This document shows positions 37,022 through 45,062 of a DNA stretch of 64,000 bases, one piece after another (positions within the stretch are counted from its first letter, which is position 1; every line of letters begins with the position of its first letter). The notes beneath the pieces are model-generated. The model was not told the DNA's origin, searched no databases, and was given only the letters and a program-made list of their open reading frames with translations. The DNA comes from Komagataeibacter rhaeticus (GTDB taxonomy: Bacteria > Pseudomonadota > Alphaproteobacteria > Acetobacterales > Acetobacteraceae), in contig NZ_NKTZ01000002.1 of the NCBI RefSeq assembly GCF_003207855.1, forward strand, positions 124,001 through 188,000, written 5' to 3'. The translations under genes were made by a program, and so were the position numbers.

Positions 37022-37699
37022 ATGTCCCTGATTCAGTCCCTCAAGCTCGTCATCGCGCCACCGCATCCGGCCGCGCGCCCCTTCCTTCTTGGATCGGGGG
37101 CGGTGGCCGTCATCGGCCGGCTGCTGCCTTTCCGGCTTACAAAACTGCTGGGAACCGCCAGCGGCCTGTTCTTCGGCTTCTGCCTGTATTTCTTCCGTGA
37201 CCCCGAGCGCGTCACACCGGCGGAACCCAACCTGGCCGTGGCACCGGCTGACGGGCATATCGTCTCGATCGAAAAAGTGCCCCCGCCGCCGGAACTGGAC
37301 ATGGGGGATACGCCGGTATGGCGTGTCGCCACCTTCCTGTCGGTGCTGGATGTGCATGTAAACCGCATGCCGGTGGCGGGCACCGTCACCCGCATTGCCT
37401 ACCATGCCGGGCAGTTCCTGAATGCCAGCCTGGACAAGGCATCGGAACTGAATGAACGCAACGCGCTGCGCGTCACCCTGCGTGATGGCCGCCAGGTGGC
37501 GGTGGTCCAGATCGCGGGCCTGATCGCCCGCCGCATCCTGTGTGACGCGGAAGAGGGCATGCAGTACGAAACGGGCGAACGCTTCGGCCTGATCCGCTTC
37601 GGCTCACGCACCGACCTGTACCTGCCCGCCGATGTCACCCCGCTGGTTGAAGTGGGCCAGACCATGATTGGCGGCGAAACCGTGATGGCGCGGCTTTAA
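37022..37699 (+). CDS. psd: Phosphatidylserine decarboxylase (short form)
   Basis: A 225-residue pro-enzyme of the short PSD type. Self-cleavage is expected at G194-S195 in IRFGSRTDLYLP, producing the pyruvoyl group on the alpha chain. Other family parts are YFFRDPERVTP, VAPADGHIVSIE, and VATFLSVLDVHVNRMPVAG. An N-terminal membrane segment lies at about 25-52. It converts phosphatidylserine to phosphatidylethanolamine. It precedes pssA by 5 bp, so both steps from CDP-diacylglycerol to PE are encoded together. The start at 37022 was chosen because the frame upstream overlaps unrelated sequence. Confidence 0.94.
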   Translation: MSLIQSLKLVIAPPHPAARPFLLGSGAVAVIGRLLPFRLTKLLGTASGLFFGFCLYFFRDPERVTPAEPNLAVAPADGHIVSIEKVPPPPELDMGDTPVWRVATFLSVLDVHVNRMPVAGTVTRIAYHAGQFLNASLDKASELNERNALRVTLRDGRQVAVVQIAGLIARRILCDAEEGMQYETGERFGLIRFGSRTDLYLPADVTPLVEVGQTMIGGETVMARL

Positions 37700-37704
37700 A
37701 CCGC

Positions 37705-38568
37705 ATGGCGCTTCCCCCCCCTGGCCGACCGGCGCGCCGGATCCGGCGGCTGAAAAAACGCCAGCGCCCCCGCGTGCGCGGCCTGTCCTTCAACCGCCTG
37801 ATCCCCAATCTCATGACCATGCTGGGCCTGTGCGCGGGGCTGACCGGCATGCGCTTCGGGCTGGAAGGGCGTTTTGGCAGCGCGGCCACGGCACTGCTCA
37901 TTGCCGCGTGCATTGACGGGCTGGACGGGCGCATTGCCCGGCTGCTGCGTGGCACCAGCCGCTTCGGGGCCGAATTCGACAGCCTGTCGGATTTCCTGTG
38001 CTTTGGCGTGGCGCCCGCTTTCGTGCTGTACCTGTGGGCGCTGCATGAAGGGGGGCGGTTTGGCTACATTCCGTGCATCATGTTCACGGTCTGCATGGCG
38101 CTGCGGCTGGCGCGCTTCAACGCCAGCCTGGATGACGACGCCAACCAGCCCAAATATGCCAGCAACTTCTTTACCGGCGTGCCCGCCCCGGCGGGTGCCG
38201 GGCTGGCGCTGTTCCCGCTCTTCCTGGGGCTGGAGGCGCAGCGCCTGCATATTGACTGGCTGTACGACCTGACGCGCGACCCGCTGCTGCCGGCCCTGAC
38301 GCTAAGCGGCACGGCGTTCCTGCTGGTGTCCACGCTGCCGGTCTGGTCGTTTAAGAACTTCAAGGTGCCTTCGCCCCTGATCCTGCCCACCATGCTGGGC
38401 ACCGGGGCCTATGCGGCGGTGCTGGTGGCGGAACCGTGGGGCGCACTGGCTGCGGCGGGCATCCTGTATATCCTGCTGCTGCCCATAAGCCGCCGCAGCT
38501 TCCACCGCCTGCGCCGCGCGGCCGAGGCCCTGCAGGAAAGTGACGACAGCCCGGCGCCTCACGCCTGA
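37705..38568 (+). CDS. pssA: CDP-diacylglycerol-serine O-phosphatidyltransferase
   Basis: A 287-residue membrane enzyme of the CDP-alcohol phosphatidyltransferase family. The active-site motif D-G-x2-A-R-x8-G-x3-D-x3-D is seen as LDGRIARLLRGTSRFGAEFD with the next SLSD. About eight hydrophobic helices follow. It makes phosphatidylserine from CDP-diacylglycerol and serine, the substrate of the psd product encoded 5 bp upstream. A basic N-terminal extension (RRIRRLKKRQRPRVRG) likely faces the cytoplasm. Confidence 0.94.
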   Translation: MALPPPGRPARRIRRLKKRQRPRVRGLSFNRLIPNLMTMLGLCAGLTGMRFGLEGRFGSAATALLIAACIDGLDGRIARLLRGTSRFGAEFDSLSDFLCFGVAPAFVLYLWALHEGGRFGYIPCIMFTVCMALRLARFNASLDDDANQPKYASNFFTGVPAPAGAGLALFPLFLGLEAQRLHIDWLYDLTRDPLLPALTLSGTAFLLVSTLPVWSFKNFKVPSPLILPTMLGTGAYAAVLVAEPWGALAAAGILYILLLPISRRSFHRLRRAAEALQESDDSPAPHA

Positions 38569-38577
38569 TGCAAGGCT

Positions 38578-39033
38578 TCATGCGGCAGGCGGCTGTTTGT
38601 CCTGCCCGGTGCGCCAGCGTATCAGTGCCTCCAGTATCATGGCCGGTGCGGGCGGGCAGCCCGGCAGCGACAGGCTGGCCTGCGCCCGCCCGCCCACGCC
38701 GCCCAGCACGGCGTAACTGGGGGTAAACACACCACCATCAACTGCGCAGTCCCCCACGACGGCCAGCAACCGGGAGCCGGGCATGGCCTGCCAGGCCAGT
38801 TCCACCACCGGGGCCATTTCCACGCTCAGGCTGCCGGTCAGCAGCAGCAGCCCCGCCTGGCGTGGTGTGGACACGAAGCGGATGGCGGCATTGCCGGCAT
38901 CCAGCGCACGCGATACCGCACGCAGTTCCAGCCCGCAGCCGGTGCAGCCGCCGGTATCCATGTGAAAGATATCCAGCGCCTGCATACGCGGCAGTGCCCC
39001 CCCTTCGGGCCAGAACAGGTGCAGATAGGCCAT
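38578..39033 (-). CDS. HyfI/NuoB-like small subunit (4Fe-4S N2-type cluster)
   Basis: A 151-residue protein of the complex-I 20-kDa / group-4 hydrogenase small-subunit family. All four cluster ligands are visible: GGCTGCGLEL (two), VVGDCAVDGG and SLPGCPPAP. In HyfI/HycG this subunit passes electrons between ferredoxin-like subunits and the large subunit. ATG 39033 is chosen with AGGGG upstream. It is the last gene of the leftward Hyf-like set but is separated from the HyfG-like gene by 174 bp containing hairpins and a palindromic repeat. It contains only one lysine, four residues from its end. Confidence 0.82.
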   Translation of the reverse strand: MAYLHLFWPEGGALPRMQALDIFHMDTGGCTGCGLELRAVSRALDAGNAAIRFVSTPRQAGLLLLTGSLSVEMAPVVELAWQAMPGSRLLAVVGDCAVDGGVFTPSYAVLGGVGGRAQASLSLPGCPPAPAMILEALIRWRTGQDKQPPAA

Positions 39034-39052
39034 GACGGTTCCCCTGAAGGGC

Positions 39053-39076
39053 GTTTCAAAAATCCGCCTTTGAAAC
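39053..39076. repeat. Perfect inverted repeat before the HyfI-like gene
   Basis: GTTTCAAA (39053-39060) and TTTGAAAC (39069-39076) with an 8-bp spacer, 20 bp upstream of the HyfI-like start and next to the palindromic repeat copy 2. It could act as an operator, a processing hairpin, or part of the repeat element. Confidence 0.4.
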
Positions 39077-39090
39077 ATCCCGCAAATTGT

Positions 39091-39180
39091 AAAAAGTTTT
39101 GGGTGAAGCCTTTTTCAGAAAGCTTCAGAGAACACCGCCTGTTTTGAAAATGGCGGCATCCAGAAACTCTTATTGTTTTT
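39091..39180. repeat. Palindromic extragenic repeat, copy 2
   Basis: An AT-rich element aligning with the reverse complement of 34417-34510. It has an imperfect hairpin GAAGCCTTTTTCAGAAAGCTTC-like segment (39105-39126; shortened form GAAGC...GCTTC) and a second hairpin CACCGCC...GGCGG (39133-39156), ending CAGAAACTCTTATTG. It sits inside the Hyf-like gene set, between the HyfG-like and HyfI-like genes, where it may reduce read-through. Confidence 0.72.
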
Positions 39181-39207
39181 TCCCAACATCTTATTCCAGG
39201 CCGTCTC

Positions 39208-40659
39208 TTATAGATCCGCCCCGGCCGCCGACAGGCCCAGCGAGGTCAGGATGGGCTCGACATCCTCATACACCGCGCCGTGCAGGATGGCAGGCAGCGC
39301 CTGTATCTGCGCCAGCGACGGATCACCACACCACCATGCGGCAATCCGGCCGTCTTCCACCCGCAGCCAGTGCCAGACCGGCCCTGCCGGGCCTTCGGCC
39401 ATGCCCAGCCCCTCGCCATCCACGCACTGCGCCGGAACCGGCGGCTCGGGCATGACACCAGCATTGCCGAGTATCCGCACGCTCTCCCCCAGTTCATGCA
39501 GGCGGGTGGACAGGCGGGCGGTCATGTCCCCCTCACTACGTGGGGGCGGGGTCAGCCAGCCGGGGGCATAGGCGGGGTCCTGCGCCCTCAGGTCCGCCTC
39601 GATGCCCGAAGCCCGTCCCACGCAGCCCCCGATCCCCCATTGCCGTGCGGCACCAGCACTCAGGACACCCCGCCCCAGCAACTGCGTCGCCAGTCCGCGC
39701 GGCCGCCAGAACAGGCGCCTGAGCGTGGCGCAGCCTTCATGAAGAGCGGCCATCATCTCCGGTGCGGGGGCTGCGGCATCGCGGCGTGGCACTACATCGA
39801 ACAGAAGCCGGTGGCCATACACCGCATGGCCGAGCTGACGCACATGTTCCAGCAGGGTCGCCGCCAGATTGGCCAGCCGCCCGTCCGCCTGCAGTTCCGC
39901 CATCTGCGCCACACTATCCAGATGGGTGGCCACCCGCTCCAGTTCGGCGGGAAAAATGGCCAGCGGGCATGACGTATCCACCCCGCTGGCGGCTGTCACG
40001 GCACGCGCGAAGGCCAGCTGATGGGCAACCGTCGCCCCGGCATCGATCCGGGCGGCCAGGCGGGCGCCCCCGGCCAGCGTATTGCCCCGCATGCGCGCGC
40101 ACAGGCCACGATGGGCATAACCCATGCGTGGCCGCACCTGCGTGATCCCTTCCCCCGGCAGGCCCAGCCGCAGATGCAGGGGCGCATGGAATCCACCCTC
40201 CGCCGGGCCATGGCCCAGCATGGTGCCCCCCGCGCGTTCCATGGCCGCGCCATCAATGAACTCGACCCCTTCAGGCGGGGGGGGCGCGGGCGGCGCGCGT
40301 TCGCGCAGGGGCCACGTCACGCCCCACTGGCCCTGATCCAGCCAGGGCGCCGTGCCCACGGCCCCCATGGCCTCGATGCCCCACAGGTCATGGAGCATGC
40401 GTTCATGCGCCTCCGCCCCCGGACGCGCGGGAGAGAGGGCAAGATAGCGTCCCTCCGGCACCGCAACACTGGCCATGAACGGCCCCGGACCATCGTGGAA
40501 CAGGGCATGCACCTGCATTCCATCCGACCACAGCCCGCACAGGCGCGCTGTGGAACGGGGCAGTGCCTCCACCATCATCCGCCAGCCATCCGCCCCCAGT
40601 TCGAAGCGCCCGGCACAGGCGGCGGGCCGCCCCGCGCCAACCAGCCCGCGCAGCGTCAT
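39208..40659 (-). CDS. HyfG/NuoCD-like large subunit lacking [NiFe] ligands
   Basis: A 483-residue fusion: an N-terminal NuoC-like part (about 1-125) and a NuoD/hydrogenase-large-subunit part. The latter starts TMLGHGPAEGGFHAPLHL and VRPRMGYAHRGL, which aligns with HyfG. Where group-4 hydrogenases have CGICGFAH the sequence is DAGATVAH, and the C-terminal DPCxxC is DPSLAQ, so all four nickel-binding cysteines are absent. It therefore cannot be an ordinary hydrogenase catalytic subunit; it is closer to complex-I NuoD or an energy-converting-hydrogenase-related (Ehr) protein. No lysine in the whole chain. The ATG overlaps the stop of the HyfF-like gene (ATGA). Confidence 0.8.
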   Translation of the reverse strand: MTLRGLVGAGRPAACAGRFELGADGWRMMVEALPRSTARLCGLWSDGMQVHALFHDGPGPFMASVAVPEGRYLALSPARPGAEAHERMLHDLWGIEAMGAVGTAPWLDQGQWGVTWPLRERAPPAPPPPEGVEFIDGAAMERAGGTMLGHGPAEGGFHAPLHLRLGLPGEGITQVRPRMGYAHRGLCARMRGNTLAGGARLAARIDAGATVAHQLAFARAVTAASGVDTSCPLAIFPAELERVATHLDSVAQMAELQADGRLANLAATLLEHVRQLGHAVYGHRLLFDVVPRRDAAAPAPEMMAALHEGCATLRRLFWRPRGLATQLLGRGVLSAGAARQWGIGGCVGRASGIEADLRAQDPAYAPGWLTPPPRSEGDMTARLSTRLHELGESVRILGNAGVMPEPPVPAQCVDGEGLGMAEGPAGPVWHWLRVEDGRIAAWWCGDPSLAQIQALPAILHGAVYEDVEPILTSLGLSAAGADL

Positions 40660-41720
40660 GGCCCGCCCCCCCCGTGACGGATAACCGCGGCCAGAACCAT
40701 GCAGCCAAGCACCAGCGACAGGACACCCCGCATGCCGGGGGCCTGCCCCATCCTGTATCGGGCCATGACCGGCCACAGGGTCACGGCCGCCAGCAGGGCG
40801 GCCCAGACCTGCTGTGCAACCTGCCCCACCAGTACCAGCACCAGCGCCATGCCGGGCAGGAACGGCGGCCATGACGGGCCGGTCCCATCCATCCTGCCTG
40901 TCCGGTCCGGCTCCGTGATGGCTACCGCCAGCAGACATGCGGGAAGGGCCAGCGTGGTGTCCGCCCCCGGTAGCCCTGCCGCCAGCACCGCCCATGCCCC
41001 CCATGCCGTACCCGAGGGCCTGCGCCCCCCGCGCGGCAGGACGGACCACAGCAGGCACACCAGCCCCATGAAGGTCAGGACCGGCCGGATCACCGGCCAT
41101 GTATCGGCCGCCCGCGCCACAACCGGCAGGGCCGCCAGCATGTCCATGCGCCCGCATGGCGGAACATGGTCTGCCGCCGCATCAGCCAGCATGCCGCAGG
41201 CCAGCAGCACGCCACCGACCAGCAGCACCGCCCCGGCCTGATCGGCCATGCCGCCCCACTGCGCCTGCAGCACCGACAGCCCGCCCTGCGCCATCATCAG
41301 CCCGCCCAGCCCGCCCCTGAGCACCTGCCAGCCCGCCCGGTCCAGCCCGCGCGGACCCTGCGCCAGCGCCAGCCGCACGGCCATCCCCGCGCCCATGAAC
41401 ATGAAAAGCAGGTCGCACCGCCCGAATGCCATCGCCAGCGCCGCATTGCCCGCAAGGAGAAACCCCGGCACCGTCCCCCCGCGTCCTTCCCCGCTCCGCG
41501 CGCCCATGGCCACATGCACACAGAGCGCCAGCGCGGGGCCAGTTCCCATGAAGGCCTGCGCGATGCCGGGACCAGCCCACCCCGCCCCGCCACACAGGAC
41601 CAGAAGCAGGGCCGCCAGCAGGACACGCAGCGCCACCGGCGCCCCGGTGGCCAGCAGGGCCATGACCGAGACGGCCATCCACCCCGCCAGCAGGCTGCCA
41701 TACAGCGGAAGTCCCATCAT
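40656..41720 (-). CDS. HyfF-position membrane subunit, divergent NuoN/NuoL-like
   Basis: A 354-residue protein with about ten hydrophobic segments. Its place between the HyfE-like and HyfG-like genes is that of HyfF, and stretches such as GRCDLLFMFMGAGMAVRLAL and GGLGGLMMAQGGLSVLQAQ resemble antiporter-type helices. It is much shorter than HyfF (about 500 residues) and has no lysine, so the conserved proton-channel lysines are missing. The identity rests mainly on context. Starts with ATGA overlap to the preceding gene. Confidence 0.6.
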   Translation of the reverse strand: MMGLPLYGSLLAGWMAVSVMALLATGAPVALRVLLAALLLVLCGGAGWAGPGIAQAFMGTGPALALCVHVAMGARSGEGRGGTVPGFLLAGNAALAMAFGRCDLLFMFMGAGMAVRLALAQGPRGLDRAGWQVLRGGLGGLMMAQGGLSVLQAQWGGMADQAGAVLLVGGVLLACGMLADAAADHVPPCGRMDMLAALPVVARAADTWPVIRPVLTFMGLVCLLWSVLPRGGRRPSGTAWGAWAVLAAGLPGADTTLALPACLLAVAITEPDRTGRMDGTGPSWPPFLPGMALVLVLVGQVAQQVWAALLAAVTLWPVMARYRMGQAPGMRGVLSLVLGCMVLAAVIRHGGGGP

Positions 41721-42259
41721 GACGGGTCCGTCTCCATGCGCGGCATGCCGGCCAGTGCGGCATTCAGGACCGCCGTCGCCACAATGGCCACCATCATGAC
41801 CGGCGTGCTGCCCGCACGCGCGCCCAGCAGCATGATACCATCCAGCCCGCAGGCCAGCCCCGCGCACAGCGCCACCGGCCCACGTGCGATACATGCCCCC
41901 CAGACTCCACACAGCACGGCGCAGAGCGCGGCCATGACCATGAAATGCTGCGCCATGTCCCCCACACCGTGTGTCAGGATCTGTGCCAGCACCGTCACGC
42001 AGGCCAGCCCGCCAGCCAGACGGAGGCCACTGCGTTCACGCCCGCTGGCGGGTACATGGAGCATCTGTACCCCCAGCAGGCCCACACCCCCCGCCATGAC
42101 CACGGCCAGCAGGCAGGCCAGTCCGGCCTGCCCCTGCATCCAGCTCCACAGGCCGATGCACGCCGCCGTAAGCCCCCCATGCCACACAAGCCCGCCCCCG
42201 CGCCCGCCCGAGCCGGAAAGCGAACAGATGACCAGCATGCCAAGCAGCAGCACCAGCAT
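41717..42259 (-). CDS. HyfE-like membrane subunit
   Basis: A 180-residue protein with about six hydrophobic helices, in the position of HyfE, between HyfC-like and HyfF-like genes. HyfE combines NuoK-like and extra helices; here LTHGVGDMAQHFMVMAAL and CGLDGIMLLGARAGSTPVMM fit that pattern loosely. No lysine. It begins 2 bp after the HyfC-like stop and ends overlapping the HyfF-like start (ATGA). It is probably a membrane scaffold of the complex. Confidence 0.65.
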   Translation of the reverse strand: MLVLLLGMLVICSLSGSGGRGGGLVWHGGLTAACIGLWSWMQGQAGLACLLAVVMAGGVGLLGVQMLHVPASGRERSGLRLAGGLACVTVLAQILTHGVGDMAQHFMVMAALCAVLCGVWGACIARGPVALCAGLACGLDGIMLLGARAGSTPVMMVAIVATAVLNAALAGMPRMETDPS

Positions 42260-42261
42260 GG

Positions 42262-43227
42262 TCAGCCCATCCCCCGCCCGGCAAACAGCAGGACCCCGGC
42301 CATGATCGCGCAGAGCAGCCCCAGCCCGGCGCGCCATGTGGCGTGCCGCGGCCCCGACAGCACGAAAACCCGCATCCCCGCCACACAGCCGCACGCCAGC
42401 AGCATGTGCACCCCCCACAGCACGACCGCCCAGGCCAGCGGCCCGACGATGCGCGCATGCGCCAGCAGGTCGGGTTCCACAATGCTCTCGGGCCAGATCA
42501 GGTCGCGCGCCAGCATCATCCAGACCACCGCCAGCAGGTCACGCGCGTACTGCGCCACGGCCCGGTCGGGTCCTGCCAGATCGTCCAGCATGATGGAAAA
42601 CAGGCGTGCCCCCGGCCCGTTTCCTTCCTCCACCCCCGCCAGTACCAGCGCCCCCGCCACCAGCGCCAGCGGCATGCGGATCAGATTCATGTCCGCCACA
42701 TGCGCCTGCCGCACCAGTCCCGCCAGCGTGCCATCGGGCAGGCACATGCCCAGTATCGCACAGGCCAGCAGCAGCACCGGCTGAAGCATGAACCCCCCGG
42801 TGGCAACCCGCAGCCCGGCATGACCCGGCCGGGGCAGGCCCGCGGCAAAGGCCACGACCAGCAGGGCAAGGAACGCCATTTCCAGCAGGCCACCCACCAC
42901 CAGCAGGTCGGACAGGTCGCTACCGGGCAGCCCGAGCGAGAAGGATGGCACAAGGATCGCCGCCCCCATGGCAGCCGCCAGCGCAAGCCAGGGAGCAAGT
43001 GCCGTCACATGCGCGCCCGCCGCCGAGCGCACGCCCGGCTGCCGCCATGCCCGCCGCAGCGCCCGCCAGTGCGCGGCAGGGTCCGGGGGGCGGCGCTCGC
43101 CCTCCATCACGGTGGCCATCCAGCGCAGCAGGCCGATCCACAGCGGGGTCGTCAGCAGGACCAGCGCCATATGGCAGGCCGCCAGCAATGCGGCCTGCAT
43201 CCGCGCGGCCAGCAGGATTGGCTCCAT
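42262..43227 (-). CDS. HyfC/NuoH-like membrane subunit
   Basis: A 321-residue protein with about eight helices, the expected size for HyfC/HycD/NuoH. The segment GVEEGNGPGARLFSIMLDD followed by LAGPDRAVAQYARDLLAVVWM takes the place of the NuoH EAESELVxGxxxEYSG loop that forms the quinone cavity, though many of its glutamates are changed. No lysine. Two tandem ATGs (43230, 43227) follow GGAGGGG; the second has normal spacing. It lies 22 bp after the HyfB-like gene. Confidence 0.72.
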   Translation of the reverse strand: MEPILLAARMQAALLAACHMALVLLTTPLWIGLLRWMATVMEGERRPPDPAAHWRALRRAWRQPGVRSAAGAHVTALAPWLALAAAMGAAILVPSFSLGLPGSDLSDLLVVGGLLEMAFLALLVVAFAAGLPRPGHAGLRVATGGFMLQPVLLLACAILGMCLPDGTLAGLVRQAHVADMNLIRMPLALVAGALVLAGVEEGNGPGARLFSIMLDDLAGPDRAVAQYARDLLAVVWMMLARDLIWPESIVEPDLLAHARIVGPLAWAVVLWGVHMLLACGCVAGMRVFVLSGPRHATWRAGLGLLCAIMAGVLLFAGRGMG

Positions 43228-43249
43228 CATCACCCCTCCATGCCACGCC

Positions 43250-44992
43250 CTATCCATGCCATGCAATGAACATGAGCGCGCCCACGCAGGCCAGAAGCAG
43301 AACGACCGGGGTCGGCACCGCACGCCCCTGCCACAGCCAGTCCACACGGCGCTGCACGCCTGCCACCATACCGGCCGCCCGGGCACGCCAGCGTATGGAC
43401 ACCCGCACAAAACGCCGCAGCACCGGCATGGGCACCAGCATGTCCGTCACCATGCGGGCCGGGTTGCCGGGACCGACCTGTGTCAGCGGGTCACCAAAGA
43501 CCATCCATGGCGGAACGGCGGGCGCGCCCTGCTGCCATCCCGCCACCTGCCGGGCAGGCATGGGGCAGGCCAGCCTGCGCAGCAGCATGACCGCACACCC
43601 CACCACCGCCACCAGCAGGCACAGCCGCCCCGGATGGAACACGGCCGTGCCATCGGGGGAGGCAAGGGCCACGTCACGCAGTACCGGAGGCACGGCCCCG
43701 GACGGCACATGGCCCGCACCTTCCATCAGTCCCAGCCACAGTCCCGGCCAGACGGAGACCAGCAGCACCGGCACCGCCGCCAGCATGACGGGGATCATGG
43801 CGCGGCCACGCGGGTCGGCCGCCCCCGCCCCGCGCGGCGTGCGGGGCCGCCCGCACAGCACGACCGCGACCACGCGCACCAGCGCCAGCATCCGCACCGC
43901 CCATCCGACCCCAAGGACGACAAGCGCCGCCAGCAGCGGCATGTCCCCCACCACCCCGCCACCCTGCGCCATGCCGGCCAGAAGACGCAGCAGCATCCAG
44001 ATGACCGAAAAGCCCAGCAGGGGCGGCAGCCCGCTTTCCGCCAGCAGGCCAAGGGCGAACAGGGCCGACAGGCGCGGCATGAGTACGCCCAAGCCCCCCA
44101 GCCGCAGCAGGACAAGCGGCCCCGCCTCCCGCTCCATCACGTCAAGCGCGCGCGCCACGAATACCCATGTCAGGAATGTTGCCGCCACCAGCAGGGCGGT
44201 ACGGCTGGCGGCACTGGCCATGGCGGGCAGGTCATCCGCGCCCGCCAGCAGCCCCAGCCCCGCCAGCACGATGACCAGCGCGCCCGATCCCCCCATAAGC
44301 CCGGCCATGCTGCCCCGCGCGCCCCCCGCGCACAGCGCACGCCATGAGGCGGCCATGTAGAACACGCACCCGGCCACGATCAGCACCCAGCCCCAGCGCA
44401 TGTCCGCCACCATGCCCGCCTGCGGCAGCCTGCGCCACAGGGCCAGGGCCGCGATCATGCCCGCGATATCCGCCATGTGGAACGGCCGCGCCACGCGCGA
44501 CCCGACATGGGGGGAAAGGGAAAGGCCCAGCAGCCCCCGCGTGCCCAGCCAGCACAGCCCGGGCAGCAGCCACACCACCGGGCCGGGATCAACCATCACC
44601 GCCGCCATGACCATCAGGGCCACAAGATCAGCCGCCGGACGCACGCCCACCCGCCGCCCCGAACACAGCGCCAGCAGCCCCCACCCCGCCCCCATGCAGG
44701 ACAGGACGGGGCCACCGATCACCGCGCAGCCCCCCGCGGCACAGGCGGCAAGATCACGCCCTGTCGTGGCGGCCATCCCCACAAGGCCCAGCGGCACCAG
44801 CAGGGCAATATCGCGTGGGGGCGCGAAAAAACCGTCCCCCGCCACCACCCCGCCCGGCAACCCGACGCCAAGGCAGGCCAGCACCACCATCACGCAGGCC
44901 ACAAGCCACCCGCCCCGCAGGGCCGCCACCAGCAGCCCGAAGGGCCGTGGCAGGACCACCAGCACGGCGCTCCCCCCCACCAGCAGCACCAC
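43250..44992 (-). CDS. HyfB-like proton-channel-type membrane subunit
   Basis: A protein of about 580 residues with some 14 helices, similar to HyfB/NuoL: LVLLRLGGLGVLMPRLSALF and LLAESGLPPLLGFSVIWML match the RLGGLxRxMP ... SGLPPxxGFxSE region. The histidine/lysine helix of HyfB (HxxxHAxFKxxLF) is replaced by TALLVAATFLTWVFVARAL, and there is no lysine anywhere. The start is unclear: GTG 44992 is the first standard codon, but the hydrophobic frame stays open to 45067 and GGGAGG lies near 45025, so a rare ATT/ATC start near 45018 is possible. First gene of the Hyf-like set, right after the aldo/keto reductase. Confidence 0.72.
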   Translation of the reverse strand: MVLLVGGSAVLVVLPRPFGLLVAALRGGWLVACVMVVLACLGVGLPGGVVAGDGFFAPPRDIALLVPLGLVGMAATTGRDLAACAAGGCAVIGGPVLSCMGAGWGLLALCSGRRVGVRPAADLVALMVMAAVMVDPGPVVWLLPGLCWLGTRGLLGLSLSPHVGSRVARPFHMADIAGMIAALALWRRLPQAGMVADMRWGWVLIVAGCVFYMAASWRALCAGGARGSMAGLMGGSGALVIVLAGLGLLAGADDLPAMASAASRTALLVAATFLTWVFVARALDVMEREAGPLVLLRLGGLGVLMPRLSALFALGLLAESGLPPLLGFSVIWMLLRLLAGMAQGGGVVGDMPLLAALVVLGVGWAVRMLALVRVVAVVLCGRPRTPRGAGAADPRGRAMIPVMLAAVPVLLVSVWPGLWLGLMEGAGHVPSGAVPPVLRDVALASPDGTAVFHPGRLCLLVAVVGCAVMLLRRLACPMPARQVAGWQQGAPAVPPWMVFGDPLTQVGPGNPARMVTDMLVPMPVLRRFVRVSIRWRARAAGMVAGVQRRVDWLWQGRAVPTPVVLLLACVGALMFIAWHG

Positions 44993-45062
44993 CAGTGCGA
45001 TCAGGATGACAGGAATGATGACGGCCCTCCCGCTTGCGCCCGGCGGGTAAAGGCCGGGCGGG

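Noticed and set aside
38578-44992. Functional formate-hydrogenlyase or hydrogenase-4
   Set aside because: Gene order is Hyf-like, but the large subunit lacks all four nickel-binding cysteines, there is no ferredoxin subunit, and no formate dehydrogenase or hyp gene is nearby.
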